This document shows, one piece after another, positions 21,485-31,062 of a stretch of DNA of 50,214 bases. The notes below the pieces were generated by a model. That model had not been told where the DNA came from. It did no database searches and saw nothing but the letters and a program-made list of their open reading frames with translations. Origin of the DNA: Gammaproteobacteria bacterium (GTDB lineage Bacteria; Pseudomonadota; Gammaproteobacteria; DSM-19610); assembly GCA_030621785.1 (NCBI GenBank), contig JAUXGZ010000005.1:1-50214 (forward strand), read 5' to 3'. How positions within the stretch are numbered: position 1 is the stretch's first letter; the number at the start of each line of letters is the position of its first letter. The translations under genes and the position numbers were made by a program.

Positions 21485-21895
21485 ATGTCCGAATCCCCCC
21501 GCCCTCACATCCCGGAAAATGAAATCGAGATCACCGCGATACGCGCGCAAGGTGCCGGTGGCCAGAATGTAAACAAGGTTGCCAGTGCCGTACACCTGCG
21601 CTTTGACATCCGCGCATCTTCGCTGCCGGGCGTATGGAAGCAGCAACTGCTGAACAGCAGGGACCGCCGGATCAGCAAGGATGGCGTGATCATCATCAAG
21701 GCCCAGCAGTACCGCAGCCAGGAAAAGAACCGGGATGCCGCCATCGAGCGCCTGAAAGACCTGATTGCGGCAGCAACAGTCACGCAGAAACGGCGCAAAC
21801 CCACCCGGCCAAGCCGCAGTTCGCAAAACAAACGTCTCGACCGGAAAAACCGCCACGGACGACAGAAAACCCTGCGCGGCAAAGTGACCGAGTAG
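21485..21895 (+). CDS. arfB: Alternative ribosome-rescue peptidyl-tRNA hydrolase ArfB
   Basis: 136 aa; GAGGQNVNKVASAVHLRFDI (GGQ motif) and basic C-terminal tail. Confidence 0.93.
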   Translation: MSESPRPHIPENEIEITAIRAQGAGGQNVNKVASAVHLRFDIRASSLPGVWKQQLLNSRDRRISKDGVIIIKAQQYRSQEKNRDAAIERLKDLIAAATVTQKRRKPTRPSRSSQNKRLDRKNRHGRQKTLRGKVTE

Positions 21896-22021
21896 CAGCA
21901 GTTCCGATGCCACAACCAGTTACTCTGGCCGGGGCACAAGTGCAAACCATTGTACACAGTTCCCGGTAGGCTATACTCGGGGCGAGCCCTTACGCTAATT
22001 TGACAGTAAATTGAGGAAACC

Positions 22022-22255
22022 ATGACCCAGAACCTCGACCCCATGCTGCTGAACTTCATCTACGCCGGCACTGGCGGACTACTCACTCTGGTCTTCATGT
22101 GGCTGGGATGCCTGCTGTTCAACCGCATGGCGTGTAGTTTCAATATTCCGGAGGAACTGGGCAAAGGCAACGTGGCCGTCGGACTCATGGTCATGGGGCT
22201 GTTTATCGGAATAGGCACCGCCCTCGGTCTGGTCATCGGCCTGGGGCTAAACTAG
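22022..22255 (+). CDS. DUF350-like small membrane protein
   Basis: 77 aa with two hydrophobic segments; pattern NVAVGLMVMGLFIGIGTALG. Confidence 0.65.
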   Translation: MTQNLDPMLLNFIYAGTGGLLTLVFMWLGCLLFNRMACSFNIPEELGKGNVAVGLMVMGLFIGIGTALGLVIGLGLN

Positions 22256-22260
22256 CCAAG

Positions 22261-22815
22261 ATGCTGCGCCTGTTATTGTTCACGCTGCTAACCCTGGCCT
22301 CGCTGCCGCAGGCCGGTGCCGCTCGCTTCCCCCTCGAGCAGGTGGACGAATGGGACAAGGCATACGACACGCATTTCCGCAAATACAGCAAACGCTATTT
22401 TGGCCCGCACACCGACTGGCGCTGGTTCAAATCCCAGGCAATCGCCGAATCCGGTCTGGACCCGAAAGTCACCAGCTCGGCCGGCGCAAAGGGCCTGATG
22501 CAAATCATGCCGGCAACCTTTAAAGAGATCCGCGAAAAGAACACCCATTTCCGCGAACTGCAGGATCCGCGCTGGAACATTGCTGCCGGCATTTACTATG
22601 ACCGCTACCTGTACGGCAAATGGCGCACCCCCCCACCGGGAGAGGAGCGCCTGTACTTTGCCTTTGGCAGCTACAACGCGGGTTACGGACGCATCTACAA
22701 GGCGTTGAAGAAAGCACCGGAGGCCGGAACCTGGCACGAAATCAAATCCTACGTGCCGCCGCAAACCTACCACTATGTCAAACGCATCCAGCGACTCATG
22801 TCCCCTCCTGACTAA
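22261..22815 (+). CDS. Secreted lytic transglycosylase (SLT domain, MltF-like)
   Basis: 184 aa with signal peptide; KSQAIAESGLDPKVTSSAGAKGLMQIMPATF...NIAAGIYY...FGSYNAGYGRI. Confidence 0.9.
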   Translation: MLRLLLFTLLTLASLPQAGAARFPLEQVDEWDKAYDTHFRKYSKRYFGPHTDWRWFKSQAIAESGLDPKVTSSAGAKGLMQIMPATFKEIREKNTHFRELQDPRWNIAAGIYYDRYLYGKWRTPPPGEERLYFAFGSYNAGYGRIYKALKKAPEAGTWHEIKSYVPPQTYHYVKRIQRLMSPPD

Positions 22816-23179
22816 GGGGTTCCCGCAATAGGATGAGGGGGGGAGATTTTCGATTGGGCACGATGTCGATGTAAATGGCTAAATAGCACAGTAAACGCCC
22901 CCTTATTGCATGGGTACATTTCTATCGAAAATAACCGGAATAGTGAAAAATACAGCATAATAATCAGTGTATTGAACAAAGTATGCGAACAATTCTTGAA
23001 GGAACTTCAGGTTAGTCGAGACCAGATCAACGACACAACCAATGCACGCCTTGTAAGAGCTCTGTAAGTCAGGTCATGTTAGGGTAATTGTCGCGCAACG
23101 AATGTCCGGGAAACGGCTTTCCCTTTAATTCAATCCATGCGCGTTACAGGGAGCGTTGAGTGATGGAATTACTATCACT

Positions 23180-23296
23180 GTCGGCTATGGGAATCGCCGA
23201 CGCACATCTTCTCAGTCCACCTGATCCGGCCACTAGTTTGTCGCACTCGTTTTCCTGCAAAACGAGCCAACGCCTTGCAGTTCAAGTACTGGCGTT
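23180..23296 (+). promoter_or_regulatory. Hairpin-rich leader candidate
   Basis: Three successive inverted repeats: GTCGGC/GCCGAC (23180-23201), CTCGTTTT/AAAACGAG (23246-23266), AACGCC/GGCGTT (23269-23296), about 110 bp upstream of the GTG at 23408. Confidence 0.35.
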
Positions 23297-23407
23297 CGTG
23301 CACGTGTGATGTTTGCCCCTGGTTACGATCTGGTACGGAAGGATGGAATGCGACTGCTTCACCATGTTGTTTGAGTTTTTTCGTAAAACCAATCAAGGAG
23401 GTGGGTT

Positions 23408-25561
23408 GTGAATAGAAAACGAGGACTTGCCGTAACTGTATTAATCGCTTGCCTGGCAGCATCAATGCCAGGCATGACCCATGATAAGTGTGATTCAGGC
23501 GCAATAGCCACCACTGCCGCAGGCATTTTCTGGGCGCCACTGGCAGCCTTTCAGGTCGGTTATTACGTCGCCAAACAGATTGATGAGTCGACTTCAGATG
23601 CTTCGCTTCCTGATGATGTACTCGACTCACAGTGCCTTGCTCAGGGAAGTTTCGGCGAAATGGATGCCGCCCAGTATCGTGGCATTGTCAGTCCAAACAA
23701 CGAAGACCCTACTCAACAGTACAAATTTCTCTGGGATGGTGCAGGGAAGTTGACACAAGCATCCCTCGCGCTCAACCGGTCAGTCGCGAAATGGCAATCA
23801 GCCAGGGAAGCACTTCGCACGGCACAGATTGGCGGGGACCCGCAAGCTGTTGCAGAGGCGAAACGCAGGCTGAATGCACGGTGGGAGGAAGCAAAAAAAA
23901 ATCTGGGCAGCTATCGCGACCAGCATGGTACCTTCTCGGATTCCATGCTACAGGCTGCCAAAATGTTTGCAGCTGACCCACCACCTGTCGGTCCTCTTTC
24001 CGTAGACGACGTTGAGCGTTCTGCAGAAGATATGCTGGCCACTGGCGCACCGGTCTTCGAGCGGCAGTATTTTGAGCAGATCGCCTGCATTCGTCCGGCA
24101 GCAGTCGATGATCCGGAACTCATTATGTCACCCACCGTCCGCTTCGTTGAAGACGGCGTGCCACCGGGTACGTTCCTGACGGATGAAATCCTGGCAACAC
24201 CAACCGCGCTCTACACTGCTGTTGCCGATACCTTTGCCAATGAGGTTGGCCCGGATCTCGATCGGTTCTTGCCACCGGGCTTTGACGAAAATGAACCGTT
24301 GCCCGTGGAGATCCAGGTGATCGCCGAGGGAAAGGTCGGGGAGAATGACCTGGGGCTAAAGAAAAGCACCGTATTCGAAGTGGACTTTATGATGGATCTG
24401 GCGCTGGAGCCCGTTGGTCAAAACGTTTTCATCGATCCCTGGCGCTGGCACTGGGTCGTTGGTCGGCCCTGGGACTGGCTGAATGGTTTTCAGATCGAAG
24501 TCATTCCCGAATTTGACCCTGTCCCTCCGGTCAATGGCCCGATTGATCTGTTGCGCATCATCGCAAAATTCGATAGCGACGATGACATGGTGATGGGATT
24601 AGGGTTTGGCAGTCAGTTTGTGCAGGAACTCTTCTTTGAAGACGGAAGCCTGGTTCCTGCAGCCAAAGAGGGTCGCCTGCCGAACGACTCGGAGATGATG
24701 GATTTCGTGGCTGGAAAATTCGCGATCATAGATGAAACGGGCGCCAATCGCCTGATGGGAACCTTTGATCGCGTCAACCCGAACCCTTCGCATATGCCAT
24801 TGACACTGACTGGCACGATCGGAGATAACCGGTTGGGCATTGCCCCCGGAACAATACAACAGGTTTCCATGATCATTGATGCACGCCTGACTCCCGATGG
24901 AGTCCGGTTTCATGATCCATGGTGGTGGCACTGGCTGGTTGGCCAAACCCCCTGGGACTGGCTGCGTGGCTTCGATATTGCGATAGAGCAGGCCGTCCCC
25001 CGCCCCGGCCCGAATCCGGATCCCTGGGATCGGCTCCGTATTGTCACGATATTTGATGATCCCCGGGTCGACATGGTGATGGAGCTGCCGGAGGGAACAC
25101 AGTTCATCCAGGATCTGTATTTCCCGGTAGGTTGGCTGAAAACCGAGCGCTTGCCAAACGCATTTGAAATGAGCAAGTTTGCCGGTGGTGACTTCCAGAT
25201 CGTGGATCCACAAGGCGTTACACTGCTGAAAGGCAGTTTCAAAAGTCTGGAGATGGCGGCCGTCGACAGTGATGAGGACGGACTAGACGACTTTGAGGAC
25301 AACTGTGCCACCGAAGCCAACAAGGATCAGCGCGACACCGACGGTGACGGCTATGGCAATCACTGTGACCCGGACTTCGATAATAACGGAACGGTGGACT
25401 TTTCCGATCTTGCATTCCTGAAATCGGTATTTTTCACTGCGGACCGGGATGCGGATTTGAATGGTGATGGTAAAGTTGATTTTGCCGATCTGGCGATCCT
25501 GAAGTCCTTTTTTTTCAGTCCACCGGGTCCCTCGGCCATCGGGATGGGTTTCTTTTTCTAG
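23408..25561 (+). CDS. Large secreted protein with two tandem ~150-aa repeats and TSP3 + duplicated dockerin-like C-terminus
   Basis: GTG start preceded by AAGGAGG; N-terminal hydrophobic segment; DPWRWHWVVGRPWDWLNGF and DPWWWHWLVGQTPWDWLRGF repeats; DFDNNGTVDFSDLAFLKSVFF...DLNGDGKVDFADLAILKSFFF. Confidence 0.85.
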   Translation: MNRKRGLAVTVLIACLAASMPGMTHDKCDSGAIATTAAGIFWAPLAAFQVGYYVAKQIDESTSDASLPDDVLDSQCLAQGSFGEMDAAQYRGIVSPNNEDPTQQYKFLWDGAGKLTQASLALNRSVAKWQSAREALRTAQIGGDPQAVAEAKRRLNARWEEAKKNLGSYRDQHGTFSDSMLQAAKMFAADPPPVGPLSVDDVERSAEDMLATGAPVFERQYFEQIACIRPAAVDDPELIMSPTVRFVEDGVPPGTFLTDEILATPTALYTAVADTFANEVGPDLDRFLPPGFDENEPLPVEIQVIAEGKVGENDLGLKKSTVFEVDFMMDLALEPVGQNVFIDPWRWHWVVGRPWDWLNGFQIEVIPEFDPVPPVNGPIDLLRIIAKFDSDDDMVMGLGFGSQFVQELFFEDGSLVPAAKEGRLPNDSEMMDFVAGKFAIIDETGANRLMGTFDRVNPNPSHMPLTLTGTIGDNRLGIAPGTIQQVSMIIDARLTPDGVRFHDPWWWHWLVGQTPWDWLRGFDIAIEQAVPRPGPNPDPWDRLRIVTIFDDPRVDMVMELPEGTQFIQDLYFPVGWLKTERLPNAFEMSKFAGGDFQIVDPQGVTLLKGSFKSLEMAAVDSDEDGLDDFEDNCATEANKDQRDTDGDGYGNHCDPDFDNNGTVDFSDLAFLKSVFFTADRDADLNGDGKVDFADLAILKSFFFSPPGPSAIGMGFFF

Positions 25562-25783
25562 GGTGTGCAGTTCAGGTAACCGGCGGCTTCCACCTCGGTC
25601 ACTCCTGACACAGCCGGACCGGTAACCTCTGTTGCTGGTATTACAGGAGGTACAGGGAGGTACCTCCCCGCATGTGACGAACGCGTTCCATGAGGACGCT
25701 GCAGCGGCACCCGTGTTCACGACTTCCGGCAGCGTCACCATGGTTCCTCTACTTGGTAAAACTACACACTCTTGCCGCGGAAA

Positions 25784-25814
25784 ATGTGAATTAATTTTGA
25801 CGTGAGCCCTACGG
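25784..25814. repeat. Short dispersed repeat ATGTGAATTAATTTTGACGTGAGCCCTACGG, copy 1
   Basis: Nearly identical to 31005-31037 (ATGTGAATTAATTTTGACGCGAGCCCTTCGCGG). Confidence 0.8.
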
Positions 25815-25818
25815 GACA

Positions 25819-26487
25819 TCACTCAAACAGTGAGTGAAAAACCCAGCCGGTTTTCTGCAGCGGCGGCACCCATACACGAATCCAGTCACCCTGATCATCG
25901 AGTTTCAGCAACCAGCTGTCGCGTGGCAGGGTAATCAGTACGGTGGCCTTCGTTGATGGCTGCGTGCGCACATTACCCTTGTCCACACGGACAATAAGCC
26001 GGGTCCCGACCTTTTCCTGCTGGATCAGGCTGGTAACCGCATCCAGTGCCTGCTGATCTCCAGCATCCGCATAATCCAGCAGGATAAGCAACGCATCCTC
26101 AAAGCCCTGCTCTGCGGCGGCACTAAACCAGCGCACGGCCAGAGCGCGATTTTCCGGGCTGGCGCGTTCCATACTGTACAAGGTACCCAGGGCCATCTGG
26201 GCCTCTGCATGACCTTTTTCGGCAGCTGTCTCCCATAGCTGCTGTGCCTGCTGCTTGTCGACCGCTACGCCATCACCATTGCGGTACAACCAGCCGAGAT
26301 TGAACTGCGCTTCGGCATTACCCTTCTTCGCAAGCGGATTCCATATACAGTAGGCTGGCGCAAAATTTCCTTCGCGTGCCATCTTCTCGGCTTTTTCCAG
26401 CCGCGAGGCCACGCCCGCCAGCGCCTGCCCTTGCACCGCAAGGACAGCCACCCCCAGCAGAATTGATACACATCTGTGTCGCAACAT
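25819..26487 (-). CDS. Secreted Sel1-repeat protein with C-terminal SH3-like domain
   Basis: Start MLRHRCVSILLGVAVLAVQGQALA; AEAQFNLGWLYRNGDGVAVDKQQAQQLWETAAEKGHAEAQMALGTLY; KGNVRTQPSTKATVLITLPRDSW...GDWIRVWV. Confidence 0.85.
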   Translation of the reverse strand: MLRHRCVSILLGVAVLAVQGQALAGVASRLEKAEKMAREGNFAPAYCIWNPLAKKGNAEAQFNLGWLYRNGDGVAVDKQQAQQLWETAAEKGHAEAQMALGTLYSMERASPENRALAVRWFSAAAEQGFEDALLILLDYADAGDQQALDAVTSLIQQEKVGTRLIVRVDKGNVRTQPSTKATVLITLPRDSWLLKLDDQGDWIRVWVPPLQKTGWVFHSLFE

Positions 26488-26579
26488 GGACTGGCGCACC
26501 CCGGTTACAGTTCCCGGCCTGATCATGACATACTCAGGCCAATGTGGCATTCATTGCCGGGATTTATTAAGGTCAGCGC

Positions 26580-27470
26580 ATGCAGCCGCTATCAAGACGC
26601 CTGAGTCATGTCCTGGGCAATCCGCCGGGTTTTCTCGCTTGCGTGCTGAGGGGCTTCCGGGCAAACCAGGGGTTCCTGCTGGCCGGAGCAGTGGCCTATT
26701 ACACCTTGCTGTCCATCGTCCCCATGTTTGCACTTATCGTAATGGTACTGGCCCGGTTCATCGAGCCGGAGCGTCTGCTGGCCATGGAACGCAACTTGCT
26801 TGCACTGGTGGCACCCGGTCAGACGGCGGCTCTGACGGGGCAGCAGGAGGCCTTCCTGGCCGACTGGACACTGATCGGCCTCATTGGTGTGCCCGTGCTG
26901 CTGTTTTTCAGCTCAATGGCATTCACCGTGCTGGAAAACGCCATGTCCGTCATTTTCTTTCATCGCGTGCAGATCCGCCGGCGTCACTTTCTGGTATCCG
27001 CCATCCTGCCCTACTTCTACATTCTACTGCTCGCCGTGGGACTGCTGGTGGTTGGTTTCATAAACGGTGTGCTGGACACACTGGGAGAAGCACCGATCGT
27101 TTTAATGGGGTACCACTGGTCACTGGCCAGCCATACCGCAACACTCATGTACCTGTTCGGTCTGGTCGGGGAGATCCTGCTGTTTTCTTCGGTATACCTG
27201 GTGATGCCGGTAGGACGTATCCCGCTACTGCATGCGCTGGCGGGCGGCTTCACCGCAACCCTGTTATGGGAAATCACCCGACGTTTACTGGTCTGGTACT
27301 TTAGCAACTTATCGTTCGTAAACATCATCTACGGCACACTCGCCACCGCGGTTATTATCCTGCTGACCCTGGAAGCCGCGGCAATCATCCTGCTGCTCGG
27401 CGCCCAGGTAATCGCGGAATACGAGCGTATCGAAACCGGTAACAGTGATCGTCAAGGCCTGGAGACCTGA
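26580..27470 (+). CDS. YihY/BrkB family inner membrane protein
   Basis: 296 aa; FRANQGFLLAGAVAYYTLLSIVPMFALIVMVLARF; hydrophobic segments throughout. Confidence 0.92.
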   Translation: MQPLSRRLSHVLGNPPGFLACVLRGFRANQGFLLAGAVAYYTLLSIVPMFALIVMVLARFIEPERLLAMERNLLALVAPGQTAALTGQQEAFLADWTLIGLIGVPVLLFFSSMAFTVLENAMSVIFFHRVQIRRRHFLVSAILPYFYILLLAVGLLVVGFINGVLDTLGEAPIVLMGYHWSLASHTATLMYLFGLVGEILLFSSVYLVMPVGRIPLLHALAGGFTATLLWEITRRLLVWYFSNLSFVNIIYGTLATAVIILLTLEAAAIILLLGAQVIAEYERIETGNSDRQGLET

Positions 27471-27487
27471 CCCGCATTTCTCACCGC

Positions 27488-27910
27488 TCAGCCGTCCAGC
27501 TCATCGGTATCCACCTGACCGGTAATGCGGCGGCGAATGTGCGACCAGAACAGTCCGGTTGCCAGTACTCCGCAGAGCACGACTTCTATGATGTAGGTAA
27601 TGGTCTTTACGCTGTGCGACGGAATAAGTCCGTAGTACACAATCAGCCAGATCAGGGTACCGAAAAAGGCAAATGCAAGCAGCAGGCCGAAGGCCCCGAG
27701 CGAGCGCAGCGTGGCGCGAATGAAGATGGTCCAGCCAATCAGCAACAGCACGCCCGCAAACGCTTTCAGGGGCAACGCTTCCTCCATGTTGCCCCGTACC
27801 CAGTGAAAGTACGAATACCCTTCCGGATTATAGGTCGCAAAAACCAGCACGCCGGCTGCCAGAAGCCGCAGCAGAATGCCAATCCAGGTAATACCAACGT
27901 TCACTGCCAT
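27488..27910 (-). CDS. Small integral membrane protein (DUF6524-like)
   Basis: 140 aa with four hydrophobic segments; family assignment from recall only. Confidence 0.6.
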   Translation of the reverse strand: MAVNVGITWIGILLRLLAAGVLVFATYNPEGYSYFHWVRGNMEEALPLKAFAGVLLLIGWTIFIRATLRSLGAFGLLLAFAFFGTLIWLIVYYGLIPSHSVKTITYIIEVVLCGVLATGLFWSHIRRRITGQVDTDELDG

Positions 27911-27968
27911 AACTATTCTTTCCTGTTAAAACAGGGGTCCGTTCCGAATGGCCATTCGGGTCTGCCGC

Positions 27969-28178
27969 CTATTTCCGAACCAGCTTGAGTATCAGTAACA
28001 ATAGCGGTGTTCCATGCAGAAACAGATCGAAAATATCGAGCGGTCTTTGCAGCGTGCCATCAAACAGCATTTTCAGTTTTTGCCAGAGATGCGGCTCGGG
28101 CGTAACCGGCAAGATCGCCAGCACAAGAGCGACTGGCACCAGCATCGATAACGGTATCTTGTCCAGCCATTTCATCAT
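27969..28178 (-). CDS. Small membrane protein translationally coupled to fghA
   Basis: 69 aa; [69 protein letters not shown]; start overlaps the upstream stop (28175-28178). Confidence 0.7.
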   Translation of the reverse strand: MMKWLDKIPLSMLVPVALVLAILPVTPEPHLWQKLKMLFDGTLQRPLDIFDLFLHGTPLLLLILKLVRK

Positions 28179-29038
28179 GTAGCCTCTTCGGTCTGCAATT
28201 GCTGTGCGTGATAGTCCAGGTGCTCACCGATAAAACTGGCGATGAAGTGATAGCTGTGATCGTAGTCTTCCTGCATCCGCAAGGTGATGGGAAAATCCCG
28301 CTCCCGACACACCTCGACCAGGGCCTCGGGGTGGAGTTGCCCGTCCAGGAACTCGTCGCCGGTACCCTGATCGATAAACAACGGGATCGGCTGCGCCCCC
28401 GCCCTGACCAGTTCAGTAGCATCCCATTCCTTCCATGCCTTCCGGTCCTCGCCCAGGTAGGCTTCCAGACAGCCTTCGCCCCAGCCACAGTGGACAGGAT
28501 TGCAGATGGGCGCAAAGGCGGAAACCGAACGATAGGCGCCGGGGTTCCTGAGGGCCGCGATCAAGGCCCCGTGCCCGCCCATGGAGTGGCCGGTAATGGA
28601 CTTGAGGCCCGGGACCAGGGGTAGCCCGGCTTCCACCAGGGCGGGCAGCTCCTGGCTCACGTAGTCGTACATGCGGTAGTGCGACGCCCAGGGTTCGCGG
28701 ATTGCATTGACGTAGAAGCCCGCCCCCAGCCCCAGGTCGTAACGATCCGGTGCGTCCGCAACATTCTCGCCACGGGGGCTGGTATCGGGCATAACCAGGG
28801 CGAGACCCAGTTCCGACGCATAACGCTGCGCCCCGGCCTTTGTCCGGACGTTGTCGTCGGTGCAGGTCAGCCCGGAAAGAAAGTAGACCGCCGGCACTTT
28901 CCGCGTCTCCGCAGCGGGGGGCAAGTAGACGGAAAAGGTCATCTCGCAGCGGCAGCTATCCGAATCGTGGGTGTAACGGTTCAACCAGCCACCGAACTCC
29001 CTGATGTGTTCGATTTGTCGCATGCGCACAGGCCTCAA
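28175..29038 (-). CDS. fghA: S-formylglutathione hydrolase
   Basis: 287 aa; [44 protein letters not shown]. Confidence 0.95.
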   Translation of the reverse strand: MRPVRMRQIEHIREFGGWLNRYTHDSDSCRCEMTFSVYLPPAAETRKVPAVYFLSGLTCTDDNVRTKAGAQRYASELGLALVMPDTSPRGENVADAPDRYDLGLGAGFYVNAIREPWASHYRMYDYVSQELPALVEAGLPLVPGLKSITGHSMGGHGALIAALRNPGAYRSVSAFAPICNPVHCGWGEGCLEAYLGEDRKAWKEWDATELVRAGAQPIPLFIDQGTGDEFLDGQLHPEALVEVCRERDFPITLRMQEDYDHSYHFIASFIGEHLDYHAQQLQTEEAT

Positions 29039-30144
29039 AAGATGATGACAGAGCGAATACTCTCGCCGCTGTGCATCAGATCGAAGGCGCGGTTGATATC
29101 TTCCAGCGGCATGGTATGGGTAACCATTTTGTCTACTTCGATCTCGCCGGCAAGATAGCGGTCCACATAACCGGGAAGCTGACTGCGCCCCTTTACACCA
29201 CCGAACGCGGTGCCTGTCCAGGTGCGCCCGGTAACCAGCTGGAACGGACGCGTGTGAATTTCCTTACCCGCCCCCGCCACGCCGATGATGGTCGAGACAC
29301 CCCAGCCCATATGGCAACACTCAAGCGCCTCGCGCATCACCTCCACGTTACCGATGCATTCGAACGAGTAGTCCACCCCACCGTCCGTCATTTCGACAAT
29401 GGCTTCGGTGAGGCTGCCGCTCACCTTGTTCGGGTTGACGCAATCGGTTGCCCCGAGAGCCCGGGCCATCTCAAATTTGTCTTCGTTGATATCGATACAA
29501 ATGATGCGTTCGGCTTTGGCCATCACCGCCCCCTGCACGCAGGACAGTCCGATGCCGCCCAGGCCAAACACAGCAACCGTCGAGCCGGGCTCGACCTTTG
29601 CGGTATTAAGCACGGCACCGATCCCGGTAGTAATGCCGCAGCCCAGCAGACAAACCTTGTCCAGAGGGGCAGCAGGATTGATCCGGGCCAGGGCGATTTC
29701 CGGTACCACTGTATACTCGGAGAAGGTCGAACAGCCCATGTAGTGATAGATGGGCTTGCCGTCCAGGGAAAATCGCCGGGTGCCATCGGGCATATAGCCG
29801 GTCCACACCGTGGAGGCAATGGACTGACACAGGTTGGTTTTGGTCGAGCGACAGTATTTGCACTCCCCGCACTCGGGAATATAGAGCGGGATGACGTGGT
29901 CACCGGGCTTCAACTGTTTGACTCCCGGACCGCACTCCACTACTTCACAGCCTCCCTCGTGGCCCAGTACAGCGGGAAAAGCCGCTTCCGGATCTTCACC
30001 GGAGAGCGTAAAGGCATCTGTGTGGCAAACCCCGGAGGCCACCACCTTGAGCAGAACCTCTCCTTCTTTCGGGCCTTCCACATCGATGAGTTCGACGGAC
30101 AGGGGTTGTTTCGGCCCCCAGGCAACCGCAGCTCTGGATTTCAT
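29035..30144 (-). CDS. frmA: S-(hydroxymethyl)glutathione dehydrogenase / class III alcohol dehydrogenase
   Basis: From [88 protein letters not shown]. Confidence 0.96.
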   Translation of the reverse strand: MKSRAAVAWGPKQPLSVELIDVEGPKEGEVLLKVVASGVCHTDAFTLSGEDPEAAFPAVLGHEGGCEVVECGPGVKQLKPGDHVIPLYIPECGECKYCRSTKTNLCQSIASTVWTGYMPDGTRRFSLDGKPIYHYMGCSTFSEYTVVPEIALARINPAAPLDKVCLLGCGITTGIGAVLNTAKVEPGSTVAVFGLGGIGLSCVQGAVMAKAERIICIDINEDKFEMARALGATDCVNPNKVSGSLTEAIVEMTDGGVDYSFECIGNVEVMREALECCHMGWGVSTIIGVAGAGKEIHTRPFQLVTGRTWTGTAFGGVKGRSQLPGYVDRYLAGEIEVDKMVTHTMPLEDINRAFDLMHSGESIRSVIIF

Positions 30145-30336
30145 GGTCTGGATTCCTTCGATCAATTCGTAGTGTACAGGGTGGCGGTACGTTCAACCGC
30201 CGCGGGGTTGGGCATACTAGCGCGCTCCGGACGGGATTGCATCCCGTTGCTCCCGTTTCCGACCTGTAAACCAACTGTAAGTATGGTGGGTGTATACAGG
30301 AACCTTCATAAGCAGATATCGAAGGAACGCGTAACC

Positions 30337-30951
30337 ATGAAAAGCATCTTCTCTGGATTGGTACTGTTCGGCGCCAGCCTGGTCAATGCACAGGCGGCCA
30401 TCCTGAACCTGGGCTCACTGACCATTAACGAGGCATCGGTTTCCGGTACGCCGGTTCCGGGCTTCACCGTCGACCTGGATATCCTGGACCCGAGCACCAA
30501 CATTCTCGCCGCTTACGCATCGATTGCCGTAACCAGCATCGGTGGCGCTGACCAGTTCGTGTACACCGCTGCCAGCAATACAGACCCTAACGGCATGGGC
30601 CCCCCCGCCGGTAGCGTACCGGGTGGACCGGTACCATCAGGCACGGTGGATGACGTAGCTGGCACCATTGAGGTCGACATGTCCAGCTGGTTCTCCGACC
30701 ACGGACCTTTCGACCAAAACCTGGGGGGCACTGCAACGGGCCTGTGGAATTCCGCGACCGGCGACTATCAAATGGCCTGGACGGTGGCCCTGAACGACCC
30801 CCGGCATCCGGCTTTCGGATCCTTCGTGACCTGGACAGTACACGGGGTTGCAAGCCCGGTTCCGGTACCTGCCGCCGTATGGTTGTTCGGCTCCGGTTTG
30901 CTGGGTCTGGCCGGGATCGCCAGACGCAAACACATTACCCGGGCTGCATAA
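30337..30951 (+). CDS. Secreted PEP-CTERM-type sorted protein
   Basis: From ATG 30337 (MKSIFSGLVLFGASLVNAQA signal peptide) to VPVPAAVWLFGSGLLGLAGIARRK. The longer ORF from 29071 is antisense to frmA. Confidence 0.85.
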   Translation: MKSIFSGLVLFGASLVNAQAAILNLGSLTINEASVSGTPVPGFTVDLDILDPSTNILAAYASIAVTSIGGADQFVYTAASNTDPNGMGPPAGSVPGGPVPSGTVDDVAGTIEVDMSSWFSDHGPFDQNLGGTATGLWNSATGDYQMAWTVALNDPRHPAFGSFVTWTVHGVASPVPVPAAVWLFGSGLLGLAGIARRKHITRAA

Positions 30952-30971
30952 GAACGAAGTTACAGATGGCG

Positions 30972-30999
30972 AAGCCCCGCTCAAGCGGGGCTTTTCTTC
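30972..30999 (+). terminator. Rho-independent terminator
   Basis: AAGCCCCGC-TCAA-GCGGGGCTT then TTCTTCC. Confidence 0.88.
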
Positions 31000-31004
31000 C
31001 GGCG

Positions 31005-31037
31005 ATGTGAATTAATTTTGACGCGAGCCCTTCGCGG
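31005..31037. repeat. Short dispersed repeat ATGTGAATTAATTTTGACGCGAGCCCTTCGCGG, copy 2
   Basis: Nearly identical to 25784-25814; includes a GAGCC..GGCTC hairpin. Confidence 0.8.
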
Positions 31038-31062
31038 CTCATTCCTACTATAATCCACGGGT

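Noticed and set aside
23175-23630. 151-aa minus-strand ORF
   Set aside because: Antisense to the leader and 5' end of the dockerin-like gene; no family features.
29071-30336. N-terminal 422 codons of the 626-aa plus-strand ORF
   Set aside because: Antisense to frmA. The true PEP-CTERM gene starts at ATG 30337 with a signal peptide.
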